Origin: Pseudomonadota bacterium
GTDB lineage: Bacteria; Pseudomonadota; Gammaproteobacteria; Burkholderiales; Burkholderiaceae
DNA length: 16,741 nucleotides
Direction: 5' to 3'
NCBI GenBank assembly: GCA_023441105.1
Contig: JAEZQX010000174.1
Coordinates: 1-16,741 of the forward strand
Under the pieces are notes generated by a model, which saw nothing but the letters and a program-made list of their open reading frames with translations, searched no databases and was not told the origin of the DNA. The first letter of the stretch is position 1. Each line of letters starts with the position of its first letter. The position numbers and the translations under genes were made by a program. Shown here piece after piece: positions 1 to 7,645 of the stretch.

Positions 1-30
1 GCCGACCCTGGCGACGAGGTCGAGTCATGA
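1..30 (+). CDS. C-terminal tail of an upstream gene (partial)
   Basis: Reading frame 1 is open from the first base and ends in TGA at 28-30, encoding the acidic tail ADPGDEVES. Its stop overlaps the ATG of the next gene in an ATGA junction, the same arrangement seen again between the next two genes. That repetition supports a real upstream gene in one translationally coupled operon. Nine residues are too few to identify a family. It could be a chance open frame. Confidence 0.45.
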   Translation, partial: ADPGDEVES

Positions 31-368
31 CAAGGACCGCCGGCACGCGGCGGGCGCTCGTGCGGGAGGCGCGCGACGCATTCCCGCCCATGGGCGTCTA
101 CGCGATCCGCGAGTTCGCCACCGGCCGCGTGCGCGTCGGTGCAAGCCGCAACGTGACGGGCGCGATCAACCGCATCCGCTTCGAGCTGCGCCATGGCTCT
201 CATCCGGACAAGGACCTGCAAGCGGCATGGCGCCGCGATGGCCCGGAGGGTTTCTCCTTCGAAGTGCTCGCGCTGGTCAAGGAACGCAGCGAGCCGGGCT
301 TCGACTATGGCGCGGAGCTGAAGGAGCTCGAGGCGCTCTACCGCGCGGAACTGGGAGCGAGCGAATGA
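27..368 (+). CDS. Small GIY-YIG nuclease-like protein
   Basis: This 113-residue protein looks like a stand-alone GIY-YIG domain. The first motif is GVY at residues 23-25 (MGVYAIRE), and a degenerate YIG motif lies in RVRVGAS at 34-40. The conserved basic helix follows as NRIRFELRHG (48-57), and an acidic residue sits in FSFEVL (76-81). Known members of the family cut DNA with a Tyr/Arg/Glu active site. Here the first Tyr of the YIG motif is replaced by Val, so catalysis is uncertain. A good ribosome site, GAGG at 16-19, sits 7 bases before the ATG. The gene overlaps the upstream tail and the downstream MarR gene by ATGA junctions, implying a coupled operon. Biological role unknown. Confidence 0.72.
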   Translation: MTRTAGTRRALVREARDAFPPMGVYAIREFATGRVRVGASRNVTGAINRIRFELRHGSHPDKDLQAAWRRDGPEGFSFEVLALVKERSEPGFDYGAELKELEALYRAELGASE

Positions 369-730
369 GCCTGCATGCCTGCTTGGACCGCCACTTCGCG
401 CACGCCGCGATGCGGCTGCGCCTCGACGAGGAACTCGGGAACTGGCATGGCCTTTCCTGGGAGGACTTCGTGCTCCTCGCCGAGGTCGATGCCGGCGAAG
501 GCAGCGTCGAGACCGCGGCCCTCGCCGCGCGCCTCGGGCTCATCCGTTCCGCGCTGCTGCTGAGGTTGCTGCCGCTGGAGAAGACCGGCCTCATCGCGCG
601 GGAAACCGGTCCCCACGGCGTGCGTCGCGTAGCGCTGAGCGCCGGCGGCCGCCGACTGGTGCGCGAGGCGCGCGCCACCGCGGAAGCGGCGTGCGCCAAT
701 GCGGAAGCGGCGCGCGCCCAGGAAGGCTAG
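365..730 (+). CDS. MarR-type winged-helix transcriptional regulator
   Basis: The 121-residue product has the size and pattern of a MarR regulator. An N-terminal helix (LDRHFAHAAMRLRLDEEL) leads to the helix-turn-helix around residues 45-75 (SVETAALAARLGLIRSALLL), which includes the recognition helix. The wing follows (LIARETGPHGVRRVALSAGGRRLV). MarR proteins act as dimeric cytoplasmic repressors or activators, often responding to small ligands. The start at 365 is chosen because GGGAG at 353-357 lies 7 bases upstream and because it gives an ATGA overlap with the GIY-YIG gene. A longer frame from 227 would only overlap that gene and adds no domain. Target genes are unknown. The C-terminal tail is Ala-rich and probably helical. 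Confidence 0.78.
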   Translation: MSLHACLDRHFAHAAMRLRLDEELGNWHGLSWEDFVLLAEVDAGEGSVETAALAARLGLIRSALLLRLLPLEKTGLIARETGPHGVRRVALSAGGRRLVREARATAEAACANAEAARAQEG

Positions 731-738
731 CGCGCGAG

Positions 739-765
739 AAAAAAAAGCCCCGCGGGTGCGGGGCT
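739..765 (-). terminator. Intrinsic terminator of rpoH
   Basis: A perfect 8-bp stem pairs 746-753 with 758-765 around a 4-base loop. On the minus strand the stem is followed at once by a run of T (A run 739-745 on the plus strand). It lies 24 bases past the rpoH stop codon. There is no T run on the plus-strand side, so it should serve rpoH and not the convergent marR-type gene. Confidence 0.85.
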
Positions 766-788
766 CGGTCGGACGGAAGCAGCAGTAC

Positions 789-1682
<894 letters not shown>

Positions 1683-1728
1683 GTGGACTCCTTTGACCCG
1701 AGAACCTTGTTAATGACCTACGGGTTAG

Positions 1729-1758
1729 ATACTAGCACTCGTGGCGGCGGAGTGCCAA
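1729..1758 (-). promoter_or_regulatory. Putative sigma-70 promoter of rpoH
   Basis: On the minus strand, TTGGCA (plus positions 1753-1758; 5 of 6 to the -35 consensus) and TAGTAT (1729-1734; 4 of 6 to the -10 consensus) are separated by 18 bases. Transcription would begin near 1722 and give a leader of about 40 bases. A weaker second candidate is TTGACG (1795-1800) with CATGAT (1771-1776), also 18 bases apart. An A-tract on the minus strand near 1824-1829 could act as an UP-like element. The assignment is by pattern only. Confidence 0.6.
1732..1758 (-). promoter_or_regulatory. CIRCE element (HrcA operator) at rpoH
   Basis: Minus-strand sequence TTGGCACTC, nine bases, GAGTGCTAG closely matches the CIRCE consensus TTAGCACTC-N9-GAGTGCTAA. 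Only the third base of the left arm and the last base of the right arm differ, and the spacer length is exact. The left arm covers the putative -35 and the right arm runs into the -10, so bound HrcA should block RNA polymerase. HrcA is the heat-shock repressor whose activity depends on GroEL. The element implies an hrcA gene elsewhere in this genome. Confidence 0.9.
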
Positions 1759-1888
1759 TTGAACATGCCAATCATGGCGATGACGGTTGACTATCGTCAA
1801 GCGCCGCTTGATTGGAAACCCGCTTTTTTCGCCGCTGGTATAGGCGTTGCAACTTTTGGGCCCACCGCGACGGGCGGGCCGCGGGCCG

Positions 1889-3295
1889 TCAATAGGCGTT
1901 GGGATCCCGGAAGGCCACGATGACGGTCTTGGCGATGATTTTCAAGTCCAGCCGCAGCGACCAGTGCCGCAGGTATTCCAGGTCGTAGCGGATGCGCAGC
2001 TCCATCTTCTCGATGGTGTCGGTCTCGCCGCGCGCCCCGTTGACCTGGGCCAGGCCGGTGATGCCGGGCTTGACCTTGTGCCGGATCATGTAGCCCTTGA
2101 TCATCTTGCGGTACATCTCGTTGTGGGCCACGGCGTGCGGACGCGGCCCGACCACGCTCATCCGCCCCTGCAGCACGTTGAAGAACTGCGGCAGCTCGTC
2201 CAGCGAGGTGCGGCGCAGGATCTTGCCGATCGGCGTGATCCGGTCGTCGTCGCGGGTCGCCTGGCGGACCACGCTCCCGTTCTCCTGGACCCGCATGGTG
2301 CGGAACTTGTAGACGTTGATCTCCGAGCCGTCCAGGCCGTAGCGCCGCTGCTTGAACAGCACCGGTCCCTTGGAGGTGAGGCGGATCGCCAGGGCGATCA
2401 GGATCATGATCGGCGCAGTGAAGACCACCGCCACGGCGGCGATGATCAGGTCCGACAGTCGCTTGAGCACGCCGGTCGTGCCGTAGAAGGGCGATTCGCA
2501 GACCGCCACCACCGGCAGGCCGCCGACCGAATCCACCCGCGCCTGGATCAGGTCGAACATGAAGATGTCCGGCACGAAGTAGATCGAGGCGGTCGTGTCG
2601 CGCAGCTCCTCAAGCAGGCGCAGGATCCGCGGCTGGGATGCCATCGGCAGGGCGATGAAGATCTGGTCGACCCGGTTGGCGCGCACGAACTGGGCGACGT
2701 TGCCGAAGCCGCCGGCGACCGGTGCCTCCAGCACCTCGCCGAGCCGGTCCGGCGTGCGGTCGTCGAAGAAGGCCATGATCCGGGTCTGCGACAGCGCGTC
2801 GTCCTGGATGGAGCGAGCCAGCGCCCGGCCGAGGCTGTTGGCGGCCACCACGATGGCCGTCTGCTCCGGCCGCAGCGCGACCAGCTTGCGCAGCATCAGC
2901 GGCGACACCCAGTGCGCCCCCGCCTGCACCAGCGGCGTGGCGATGGTCCAGGCCGCCAGGACGTTCTGGTCGAACTGGCGCAGCGCGTCGATCATCAGCC
3001 CGAACAGCAGCAGCAGGCCCATCACCAGGCCCCAGCTGCCGAGCAGCTGGCGGATGAAGCCGGGCTGGTACATCCGGAACGGTACGCTGCCCGGATAGGT
3101 GAGCGAGAACACCAGCACCGCGAGCACCATCTCCTGGGCTCGCAGGGGCTGGCCGGCCAGCGTGGTGGCAGCCAGCAGGCACAGGACTGCGATGGCCGGA
3201 TCGACGATCGACTTGACGAGCGTGAAGACGCTGCGGCTGCCGGTACGGATCGGGACTATCGAGGAGGCCAATGAGGTGCTGTTCGTTCCGCGCAT
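1889..3295 (-). CDS. EpsB/WcaJ-type polyprenyl-phosphate sugar-1-phosphate transferase
   Basis: The 468-residue membrane protein probably starts exopolysaccharide synthesis by moving a sugar-1-phosphate (often glucose-1-P) from a nucleotide sugar to undecaprenyl phosphate. The N-terminal part has hydrophobic segments near 27-47, 55-69 and 85-102, then a CoA-binding-like domain (about 145-260). Another membrane segment lies at 281-303. The C-terminal bacterial sugar transferase domain (277-466) shows KFRTMR (330-335), the catalytic-region motif SLDELPQFFNVL (364-375), MSVVGPRPH (379-387) and KPGITGLAQVNG (409-420). Length fits the family. No good ribosome site precedes the ATG at 3295. It is divergent from the epsL-like gene, and the 214-bp region between them probably holds both promoters. 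It is an EpsB homologue by type; sugar specificity is not readable. Confidence 0.9.
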   Translation of the reverse strand: MRGTNSTSLASSIVPIRTGSRSVFTLVKSIVDPAIAVLCLLAATTLAGQPLRAQEMVLAVLVFSLTYPGSVPFRMYQPGFIRQLLGSWGLVMGLLLLFGLMIDALRQFDQNVLAAWTIATPLVQAGAHWVSPLMLRKLVALRPEQTAIVVAANSLGRALARSIQDDALSQTRIMAFFDDRTPDRLGEVLEAPVAGGFGNVAQFVRANRVDQIFIALPMASQPRILRLLEELRDTTASIYFVPDIFMFDLIQARVDSVGGLPVVAVCESPFYGTTGVLKRLSDLIIAAVAVVFTAPIMILIALAIRLTSKGPVLFKQRRYGLDGSEINVYKFRTMRVQENGSVVRQATRDDDRITPIGKILRRTSLDELPQFFNVLQGRMSVVGPRPHAVAHNEMYRKMIKGYMIRHKVKPGITGLAQVNGARGETDTIEKMELRIRYDLEYLRHWSLRLDLKIIAKTVIVAFRDPNAY

Positions 3296-3509
3296 CGACG
3301 CGTCGCGTTGTCAGTAGTTGTGTAATGGAAAAGCTGCTAACTTAGTACGGCTAAGCAGAGCAACTACAGGGGAGATTTCGGGTTTGCCGGGCCGATCATC
3401 CGGCTCGGCGCTGCCCCGGTGGGCTGCTGTACAACGAAGAGTGTCGCCCAAAGCCTCATTATGCTGGGGGCACTTTTCCTCACTTTGCGAATTAAACGAC
3501 AGGAAGGTC
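3296..3509. promoter_or_regulatory. Divergent intergenic region of the eps genes
   Basis: This 214-bp stretch separates the 5' ends of the EpsB-like and EpsL-like genes and must hold their control signals. It contains a small inverted repeat, CTTAG-tacgg-CTAAG, at 3341-3355, close to the EpsB-like start. AGGAAGG at 3501-3507 is the ribosome site of the EpsL-like gene. I could not find a convincing sigma-70 pair or a -24/-12 sigma-54 promoter on either strand. Confidence 0.5.
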
Positions 3510-4775
3510 ATGAAAGAATTCAATCGCAGTCGAAATGGTGGTAGACGTAGGACAGGCCTCACGGGGGTGATCGCCGGCGTCGGAATCGTGTGTGCCACCA
3601 CATCGATCAATGCGATGGCGCAGGACGCCCAGGGCGACGTGGTCAGCTTGACCGCCGGACTGGGCATCACCCGTGACAGCAACATCCTGCGGGTGAACGA
3701 CAACGCCGATCTTGGTGGCCAGAGCAGGGGCGATACCTTCCTGCGCGGTTTCCTTGGCATCAACTTCGACCGGCTGATCAGCCAGCAGCGCCTGCAGCTG
3801 AATGCGGAAGTCGACGGCTACAAGTACAACGAGTATGACGACTTCGACAACGTCGGCTACAACGCCGGCGTGAACTATGACTGGGTGATCGGCCGGCCAT
3901 TTTTCGGCCGCATCGGTGGCAGGGTCATGCAGTACCAGCCGACCATCCAGGATCGCGGACTGCAGCAGGGGACGCTTGACCGGAACCAGGTCGATCGCCA
4001 GACCCTCTACCTCAACGGCGGCATCCGCTTCACCCCGAGCTGGTCGGCCATCGCCGGCTGGGACCTGGACCGTCGTCGCAACAGCTCGTCACTCTACGAC
4101 GATGCCGACTTCGACTACACGTCGCTCGAGGGCGGCCTCCGATTCGCGCCCGGCACCGGCGCCGAGATCGATTTCGTCTACCGAAGAACGGATGGTGATT
4201 ACAAGAATTTGCAGGTGAACGGGCCCGACGGGCTGCCCCTGCTGACCGGGCCTCGAAGCAGCGACTTCGACCAGGATGCACTGCTGATGCGGGTGTCCTA
4301 TCGGCCCTCGGACGACAGCCGGCTCGCCGGTCGCATCGGCTACACCAAGCGCAGCTACGACGTCGACAGCAGCCGCGACTTCAGCGGCATCACCACCGGC
4401 TTCGACATCGAATGGGCGCAGAGCGGCGCCGTCAAGATGCTGGTCTCGGTTGCCCGGGACATCGAGCCTGACGACTCCGCCATCACCGCGTCCTATGCGG
4501 ATGCCAAGTCGTTCGCCGTGCGGCCCACCATCCAGGCCACCGGCAAGATCAAGCTGATGCCTTTCTTCCAGTTCGTGGATCGCACCTACAAGGGCGAGGG
4601 CAGCGCAGGCGAGCGCAAGGAAAAGTTCTATGCCTTCGGCATCGGTGCCGACTACGAGATCCGGCGCAATCTCAATGCCCTTTTCGACCTGCGCCGCGAG
4701 GAGCGGAACGCGAACGTCGACACCCTGGATTTCGACGCCAACATCGTCTCGGCAAGCATCGTCGCCCGCTTCTGA
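3510..4775 (+). CDS. EpsL-like outer-membrane beta-barrel protein of exopolysaccharide locus
   Basis: The 421-residue product has a long basic signal peptide with a likely cut after AMA (residue 37). The mature protein is built from alternating polar/hydrophobic strands typical of a beta-barrel and ends in the outer-membrane signature ...IVARF with a C-terminal Phe. Pattern, size and position next to EpsB- and EpsE-like genes match the EpsL family of methanolan-type loci, whose members are thought to sit in the outer membrane and assist polysaccharide export or anchoring. Other features are GLGITRDSNILR after the signal peptide and repeated barrel strands such as SWSAIAGWDLDRRR. The ATG at 3510 is preferred to an upstream in-frame start at 3318 because AGGAAGG lies just before it and it gives a clean signal peptide. 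Molecular function of the family is not established. Confidence 0.82.
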   Translation: MKEFNRSRNGGRRRTGLTGVIAGVGIVCATTSINAMAQDAQGDVVSLTAGLGITRDSNILRVNDNADLGGQSRGDTFLRGFLGINFDRLISQQRLQLNAEVDGYKYNEYDDFDNVGYNAGVNYDWVIGRPFFGRIGGRVMQYQPTIQDRGLQQGTLDRNQVDRQTLYLNGGIRFTPSWSAIAGWDLDRRRNSSSLYDDADFDYTSLEGGLRFAPGTGAEIDFVYRRTDGDYKNLQVNGPDGLPLLTGPRSSDFDQDALLMRVSYRPSDDSRLAGRIGYTKRSYDVDSSRDFSGITTGFDIEWAQSGAVKMLVSVARDIEPDDSAITASYADAKSFAVRPTIQATGKIKLMPFFQFVDRTYKGEGSAGERKEKFYAFGIGADYEIRRNLNALFDLRREERNANVDTLDFDANIVSASIVARF

Positions 4776-5126
4776 CGCAGCCCGCCGGCGGCATCCGGGA
4801 CCGCTTCCGGAAGCACCCGGCGGCTGACTTGCACTCCGCTGGTCGCCGGGCGGCTGTCTGCCGCCGGGCACTTAGACTGGTCCTGGTGGGGCCAAAGGCA
4901 GCAAGGTCGTGGCGCGGTGCCCGAGTCGTCCGGCGGGTACCATCTGAGACATATCTGCGACATCGGTCACGAGGCGCCGGCCGCGTGGACGATAAGATTC
5001 GGTCAATCCGGTCATCGCCTGCCGCGGGTGGATCGTTGCCTTGGACGGGGCCCGAAGTCGACCGGCCCATGCCCCCTTGTCCCCCTTCCTGTTTCCGCCC
5101 CGATCGTAATTCAAAGGACTGTACTG
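4776..5126. other. Non-coding gap with two GC-rich hairpins
   Basis: No credible gene lies in this 351-bp gap between the EpsL-like and EpsE-like genes. Just after the first stop codon an inverted repeat (4782-4788 with 4817-4823) encloses the perfect 12-bp palindrome GCTTCCGGAAGC (4803-4814). A second hairpin pairs 4845-4854 with 4860-4869 with one mismatch. Neither is followed by a T run, so they are not classic intrinsic terminators; attenuation or mRNA 3'-end protection is possible. AAGGA at 5114-5118 is the ribosome site of the next gene. No confident promoter was found. Confidence 0.5.
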
Positions 5127-5957
5127 ATGCTTCTCATGCGCATGACGAGATTCTGGGTGGCGTTGCTCGCCCTCTTCACCCTGTCTTTCGCGGTGCTGCC
5201 GGATTCCGCGCAGGCCCAGCAGGTCGCCCGCGGCGACTACACCCTCGGCCCGGGCGACGTGCTGCGGATCCAGGTGTTCCAGTCGCAGGACCTCACGGTC
5301 GAGGCGCGCATTTCGGAGAGCGGCGTCATCTCCTATCCGCTGCTCGGCGTGGTCAAGCTGGCGGGCCTGTCGCCGCAGCAGGCCGAGAACCTGATCTCGA
5401 CCCGGCTGAAGGAGGGCAAGTTCCTGCAGAACCCGCAGGTCACCCTCAACGTCCTGCAGTTCCGCAGCCAGCAGGTTTCGGTGCTGGGCAACGTCGCGCG
5501 GCCCGGCCGCTACCCGCTCGAGACGACCGGCATGCGCCTGTCCGAAATTCTCTCGGTTGCCGGCGGCGTGACCCCCACCGGTGCGGACCAGGTCATCCTG
5601 ATGACCACCCGCAATGGCCGGCCGCAGCGCCTCGAGATCGACCTGGTCGACATGTTCACCACCGGCGACCTCAGCAAGGACGTGGTGCTGCAGGCGGGCG
5701 ACACGCTGTTCGTGAACCGGGCACCGAACTACTTCGTCTACGGTCAGGTGCAGCGGCCCGGGCAATACGCTCTCGACCGCGGCATGACGGTCGCCCAGGC
5801 GATCGCCAAGGGCGGCGGCCTCACCCTGCGCGGTACGGATCGCGGTGTCCGGCTGCATCGCCGCATCGGCGAGCGCAACATCCAGGTGCTCGAGCCGAAG
5901 CTTGACGATCCGGTCAAGCCCGACGACCTGATCTTCATCCGCGAAAGCATCTTCTGA
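5127..5957 (+). CDS. EpsE-like polysaccharide export protein (Wza-related, SLBB domains)
   Basis: The 276-residue protein belongs to the outer-membrane polysaccharide export group. A signal peptide with a likely cut after AQA (residue 30) is followed by QQ. There is no lipobox cysteine, unlike Wza, which agrees with the EpsE type. The polysaccharide export N-terminal domain begins at DYTLGPGDVLRIQVF (37-51). Two SLBB segments follow, QVSVLGNVARPGRYPL (116-131) and YFVYGQVQRPGQYAL (202-216). Family members form or line the periplasmic/outer-membrane channel for exopolysaccharide. The start at 5127 is chosen for AAGGA 8 bases upstream; the next ATG is three codons later. The usual partners in such loci, an EpsF-type chain-length regulator and a tyrosine kinase, do not follow here. 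Confidence 0.9.
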   Translation: MLLMRMTRFWVALLALFTLSFAVLPDSAQAQQVARGDYTLGPGDVLRIQVFQSQDLTVEARISESGVISYPLLGVVKLAGLSPQQAENLISTRLKEGKFLQNPQVTLNVLQFRSQQVSVLGNVARPGRYPLETTGMRLSEILSVAGGVTPTGADQVILMTTRNGRPQRLEIDLVDMFTTGDLSKDVVLQAGDTLFVNRAPNYFVYGQVQRPGQYALDRGMTVAQAIAKGGGLTLRGTDRGVRLHRRIGERNIQVLEPKLDDPVKPDDLIFIRESIF

Positions 5958-6321
5958 TGACCGCGGAGCGGATCGAGCGCCGGAGCAGGGCGGCCCCGCC
6001 GACCGGACCGGCGCGCGATTCTCCGGTCGTCCGCTGCGGCCACACGTTGATCCCCGCCGGCCTTGCCGGCCGGCGGCGGCTCGTTAAGCTCTCGATCGAG
6101 TCCGGCCATGCCGCCACCGCCACGACCGCCATGTCCGCCGCCATCACGGTGACCGGCATGGCGCGAGCTGCCGGCGCGCGGTTCGCCGTCTCCTGAAGGA
6201 AGGCCGGTCCTTCGCGCTGGAGCAGGCACGCCGCACGCAGGGCTTCGCAGGCGACAGCAGGGCTTTCGCCGTCCGCCGTTTCACCCGTCCCCATCGTCCC
6301 ACCGTCGATCACCAAACCATC
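5958..6321. other. Non-coding gap with strong hairpin
   Basis: No convincing gene is present in these 364 bases. Open frames exist on both strands but look like low-complexity high-GC shadows. A perfect 9-bp GC stem (6054-6062 with 6068-6076, 5-base loop) stands about 100 bases after the EpsE-like stop. A weaker hairpin, GAAGG-ccggt-CCTTC, lies at 6199-6213. Neither has a T run. The gap marks the switch from export genes to sugar-modification genes and may hold a promoter for the latter, but none could be identified. No remnant of an EpsF-type gene was recognisable. Confidence 0.45.
6054..6076 (+). other. Perfect 9-bp GC hairpin
   Basis: CCGCCGGCC at 6054-6062 pairs perfectly with GGCCGGCGG at 6068-6076 around TTGCC. 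It would be a very stable RNA structure. The lack of a following T run argues against a simple intrinsic terminator. It may serve Rho-assisted termination or shield the 3' end of the eps transcript. Confidence 0.55.
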
Positions 6322-7623
6322 ATGTCAAGCGACACTGCCGTCTCGAACGCGCCTTCCACCGCCGCAGTCGACCTGCGCGCTGCAGCCGCCACCCATGCCA
6401 AGTGCCGCTTCTGCGGCACCCAGCTGCGGCACACGGTGGCGAACCTCGGCATGTCGCCGATGGCCAATGCCATCCGCAAGCCGGAAGACCTGAACCGGAT
6501 GGAGCCGTTCTTCCCGCTGCATGCCTACGTCTGCGGCAATTGCTTCCTGGTGCAGCTGGAAGAGTTCCAGAGCGGCGAGGCGATCTTCTCCGACTATTCC
6601 TACTTTTCGTCGTACGTCCAGGCGATGCTCGACCATGGCCGTCGGTACGCCGACGACATGACGGCGCGTTTCGGCCTCGGCGCGCAGAGCAAGGTGGTGG
6701 AGATCGCCGCCAACGACGGCTACCTGCTGCGCTGGTTCCTGCCGAAAGGCGTGCCGGTGCTGGGCGTCGAGCCGGCGGCCAACGTGGCCGAGGCGGCGCG
6801 CGAGTTGGGCATCCCGATGGAGGTGCTGTTCTTCGGCCGCAAGACGGCACGCGAGCTGAAGGCCAAGGGGCATGCCGCCGACCTGATGGCGGCCAACAAC
6901 GTGGTGGCGCACGTGCCGGACCTGAACGACTTCGTCGCCGGCTTCGCCGAGTTGCTCAAGCCGACCGGCGTGGCGACCTTCGAATTCCATCACGTGCTCA
7001 ACCTGCTCCAGCTCAACCAGTTCGACAACATCTATCACGAGCACTTCTGCTATCACTCGCTGATGACCTTCAGCCGGATCCTCGCGCATCATGGGCTGAA
7101 GGTCTTCGATGTCGAGGAGATTCCGAACCACGGCGGCTCGTTGCGCGTCTACTGCCAGCTGGCGGCGAGCGGCGTGCAGCCGCTGTCGGAGCGGGTGGGA
7201 GCAATGGTCGACCGCGAGCGCGCTGCCGGCCTCGATACACTCGCGCCGTACCTCGCGATGGAAGACCGCATCCGCGCCACCAAGCGCAGCCTCTGGCGCT
7301 TCGTCCTGCAGGCGGCTCAGGAAGGCAAGACCCTCGCCGCCTACGGCGCGCCGGCCAAGGCAGCGACGCTGTTGAACTATGCCGGCGTGCGGGCCGACTA
7401 CATCCAGTACACGGTGGATCGCAATCCGCACAAGCAGAATCATTTCCTGCCCGGCACGCAGATTCCGATCTATGGCCCGGAGCGGATCACGCAGACGCGT
7501 CCCGACTACCTGGTGATCCTCGCCTGGAACCTGAAGGATGAGGTGATGCGGCAGATGGCGCATATCCGCGAATGGGGCGGCAAGTTCGTGGTGCTGATCC
7601 CCGAAGTGAAGATCCACGACTGA
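6322..7623 (+). CDS. Zinc-binding SAM-dependent sugar C-methyltransferase
   Basis: The 433-residue protein has the three-part build of TylC3/KijD1-type nucleotide-sugar C-methyltransferases. The N-terminal zinc domain has C28-x2-C31 and C71-x2-C74. The central Rossmann domain has SAM motif VVEIAANDGYLL (125-136), and the conserved IYHEHFCYHS (237-246) carries the catalytic-type His/Glu cluster. The C-terminal domain has the hallmark YGAPAKA (341-347). Characterised members methylate C3 of 4-keto deoxy sugars on a nucleotide carrier. This makes a branched-chain sugar a likely product, but the substrate here is unknown. No clear ribosome site precedes the ATG, so the start could be slightly different. 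The next gene follows after 22 bases, so the two are probably co-transcribed. Context with rfbF suggests a CDP-linked substrate (inference). Confidence 0.88.
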   Translation: MSSDTAVSNAPSTAAVDLRAAAATHAKCRFCGTQLRHTVANLGMSPMANAIRKPEDLNRMEPFFPLHAYVCGNCFLVQLEEFQSGEAIFSDYSYFSSYVQAMLDHGRRYADDMTARFGLGAQSKVVEIAANDGYLLRWFLPKGVPVLGVEPAANVAEAARELGIPMEVLFFGRKTARELKAKGHAADLMAANNVVAHVPDLNDFVAGFAELLKPTGVATFEFHHVLNLLQLNQFDNIYHEHFCYHSLMTFSRILAHHGLKVFDVEEIPNHGGSLRVYCQLAASGVQPLSERVGAMVDRERAAGLDTLAPYLAMEDRIRATKRSLWRFVLQAAQEGKTLAAYGAPAKAATLLNYAGVRADYIQYTVDRNPHKQNHFLPGTQIPIYGPERITQTRPDYLVILAWNLKDEVMRQMAHIREWGGKFVVLIPEVKIHD

Positions 7624-7645
7624 CATCCGCAAGGGAGAGTGCTGG

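Noticed and set aside
1787..1800. Inverted repeat TTGAC-tatc-GTCAA upstream of rpoH considered as an operator
   Set aside because: Short arms, and it partly coincides with a possible -35 hexamer. Too little to call a second regulatory site.
1840..1901. 10-base direct repeat ATAGGCGTTG at 1840-1849 and 1892-1901
   Set aside because: The second copy is the end of the EpsB-like gene (codons for the last residues and stop). The repeat is short and there is no sign of a mobile element or attachment site, so chance duplication is sufficient.
3455..3495. GGCAC ... TTTGC considered as a sigma-54 (-24/-12) promoter for the EpsL-like gene
   Set aside because: The distance between GG and GC is 16 bases instead of the required 10.
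5957..6196. 79-codon plus frame starting in a TGATG overlap with the epsE stop
   Set aside because: The overlap is suggestive, but the protein is low-complexity, contains the strong 9-bp hairpin and matches no family I know. Not supported as a gene.
5935..6315. 126-codon minus-strand open frame in the gap after the EpsE-like gene
   Set aside because: It overlaps the epsE 3' end, has shadow-like Arg/Ala composition, no ribosome site and no domain pattern.
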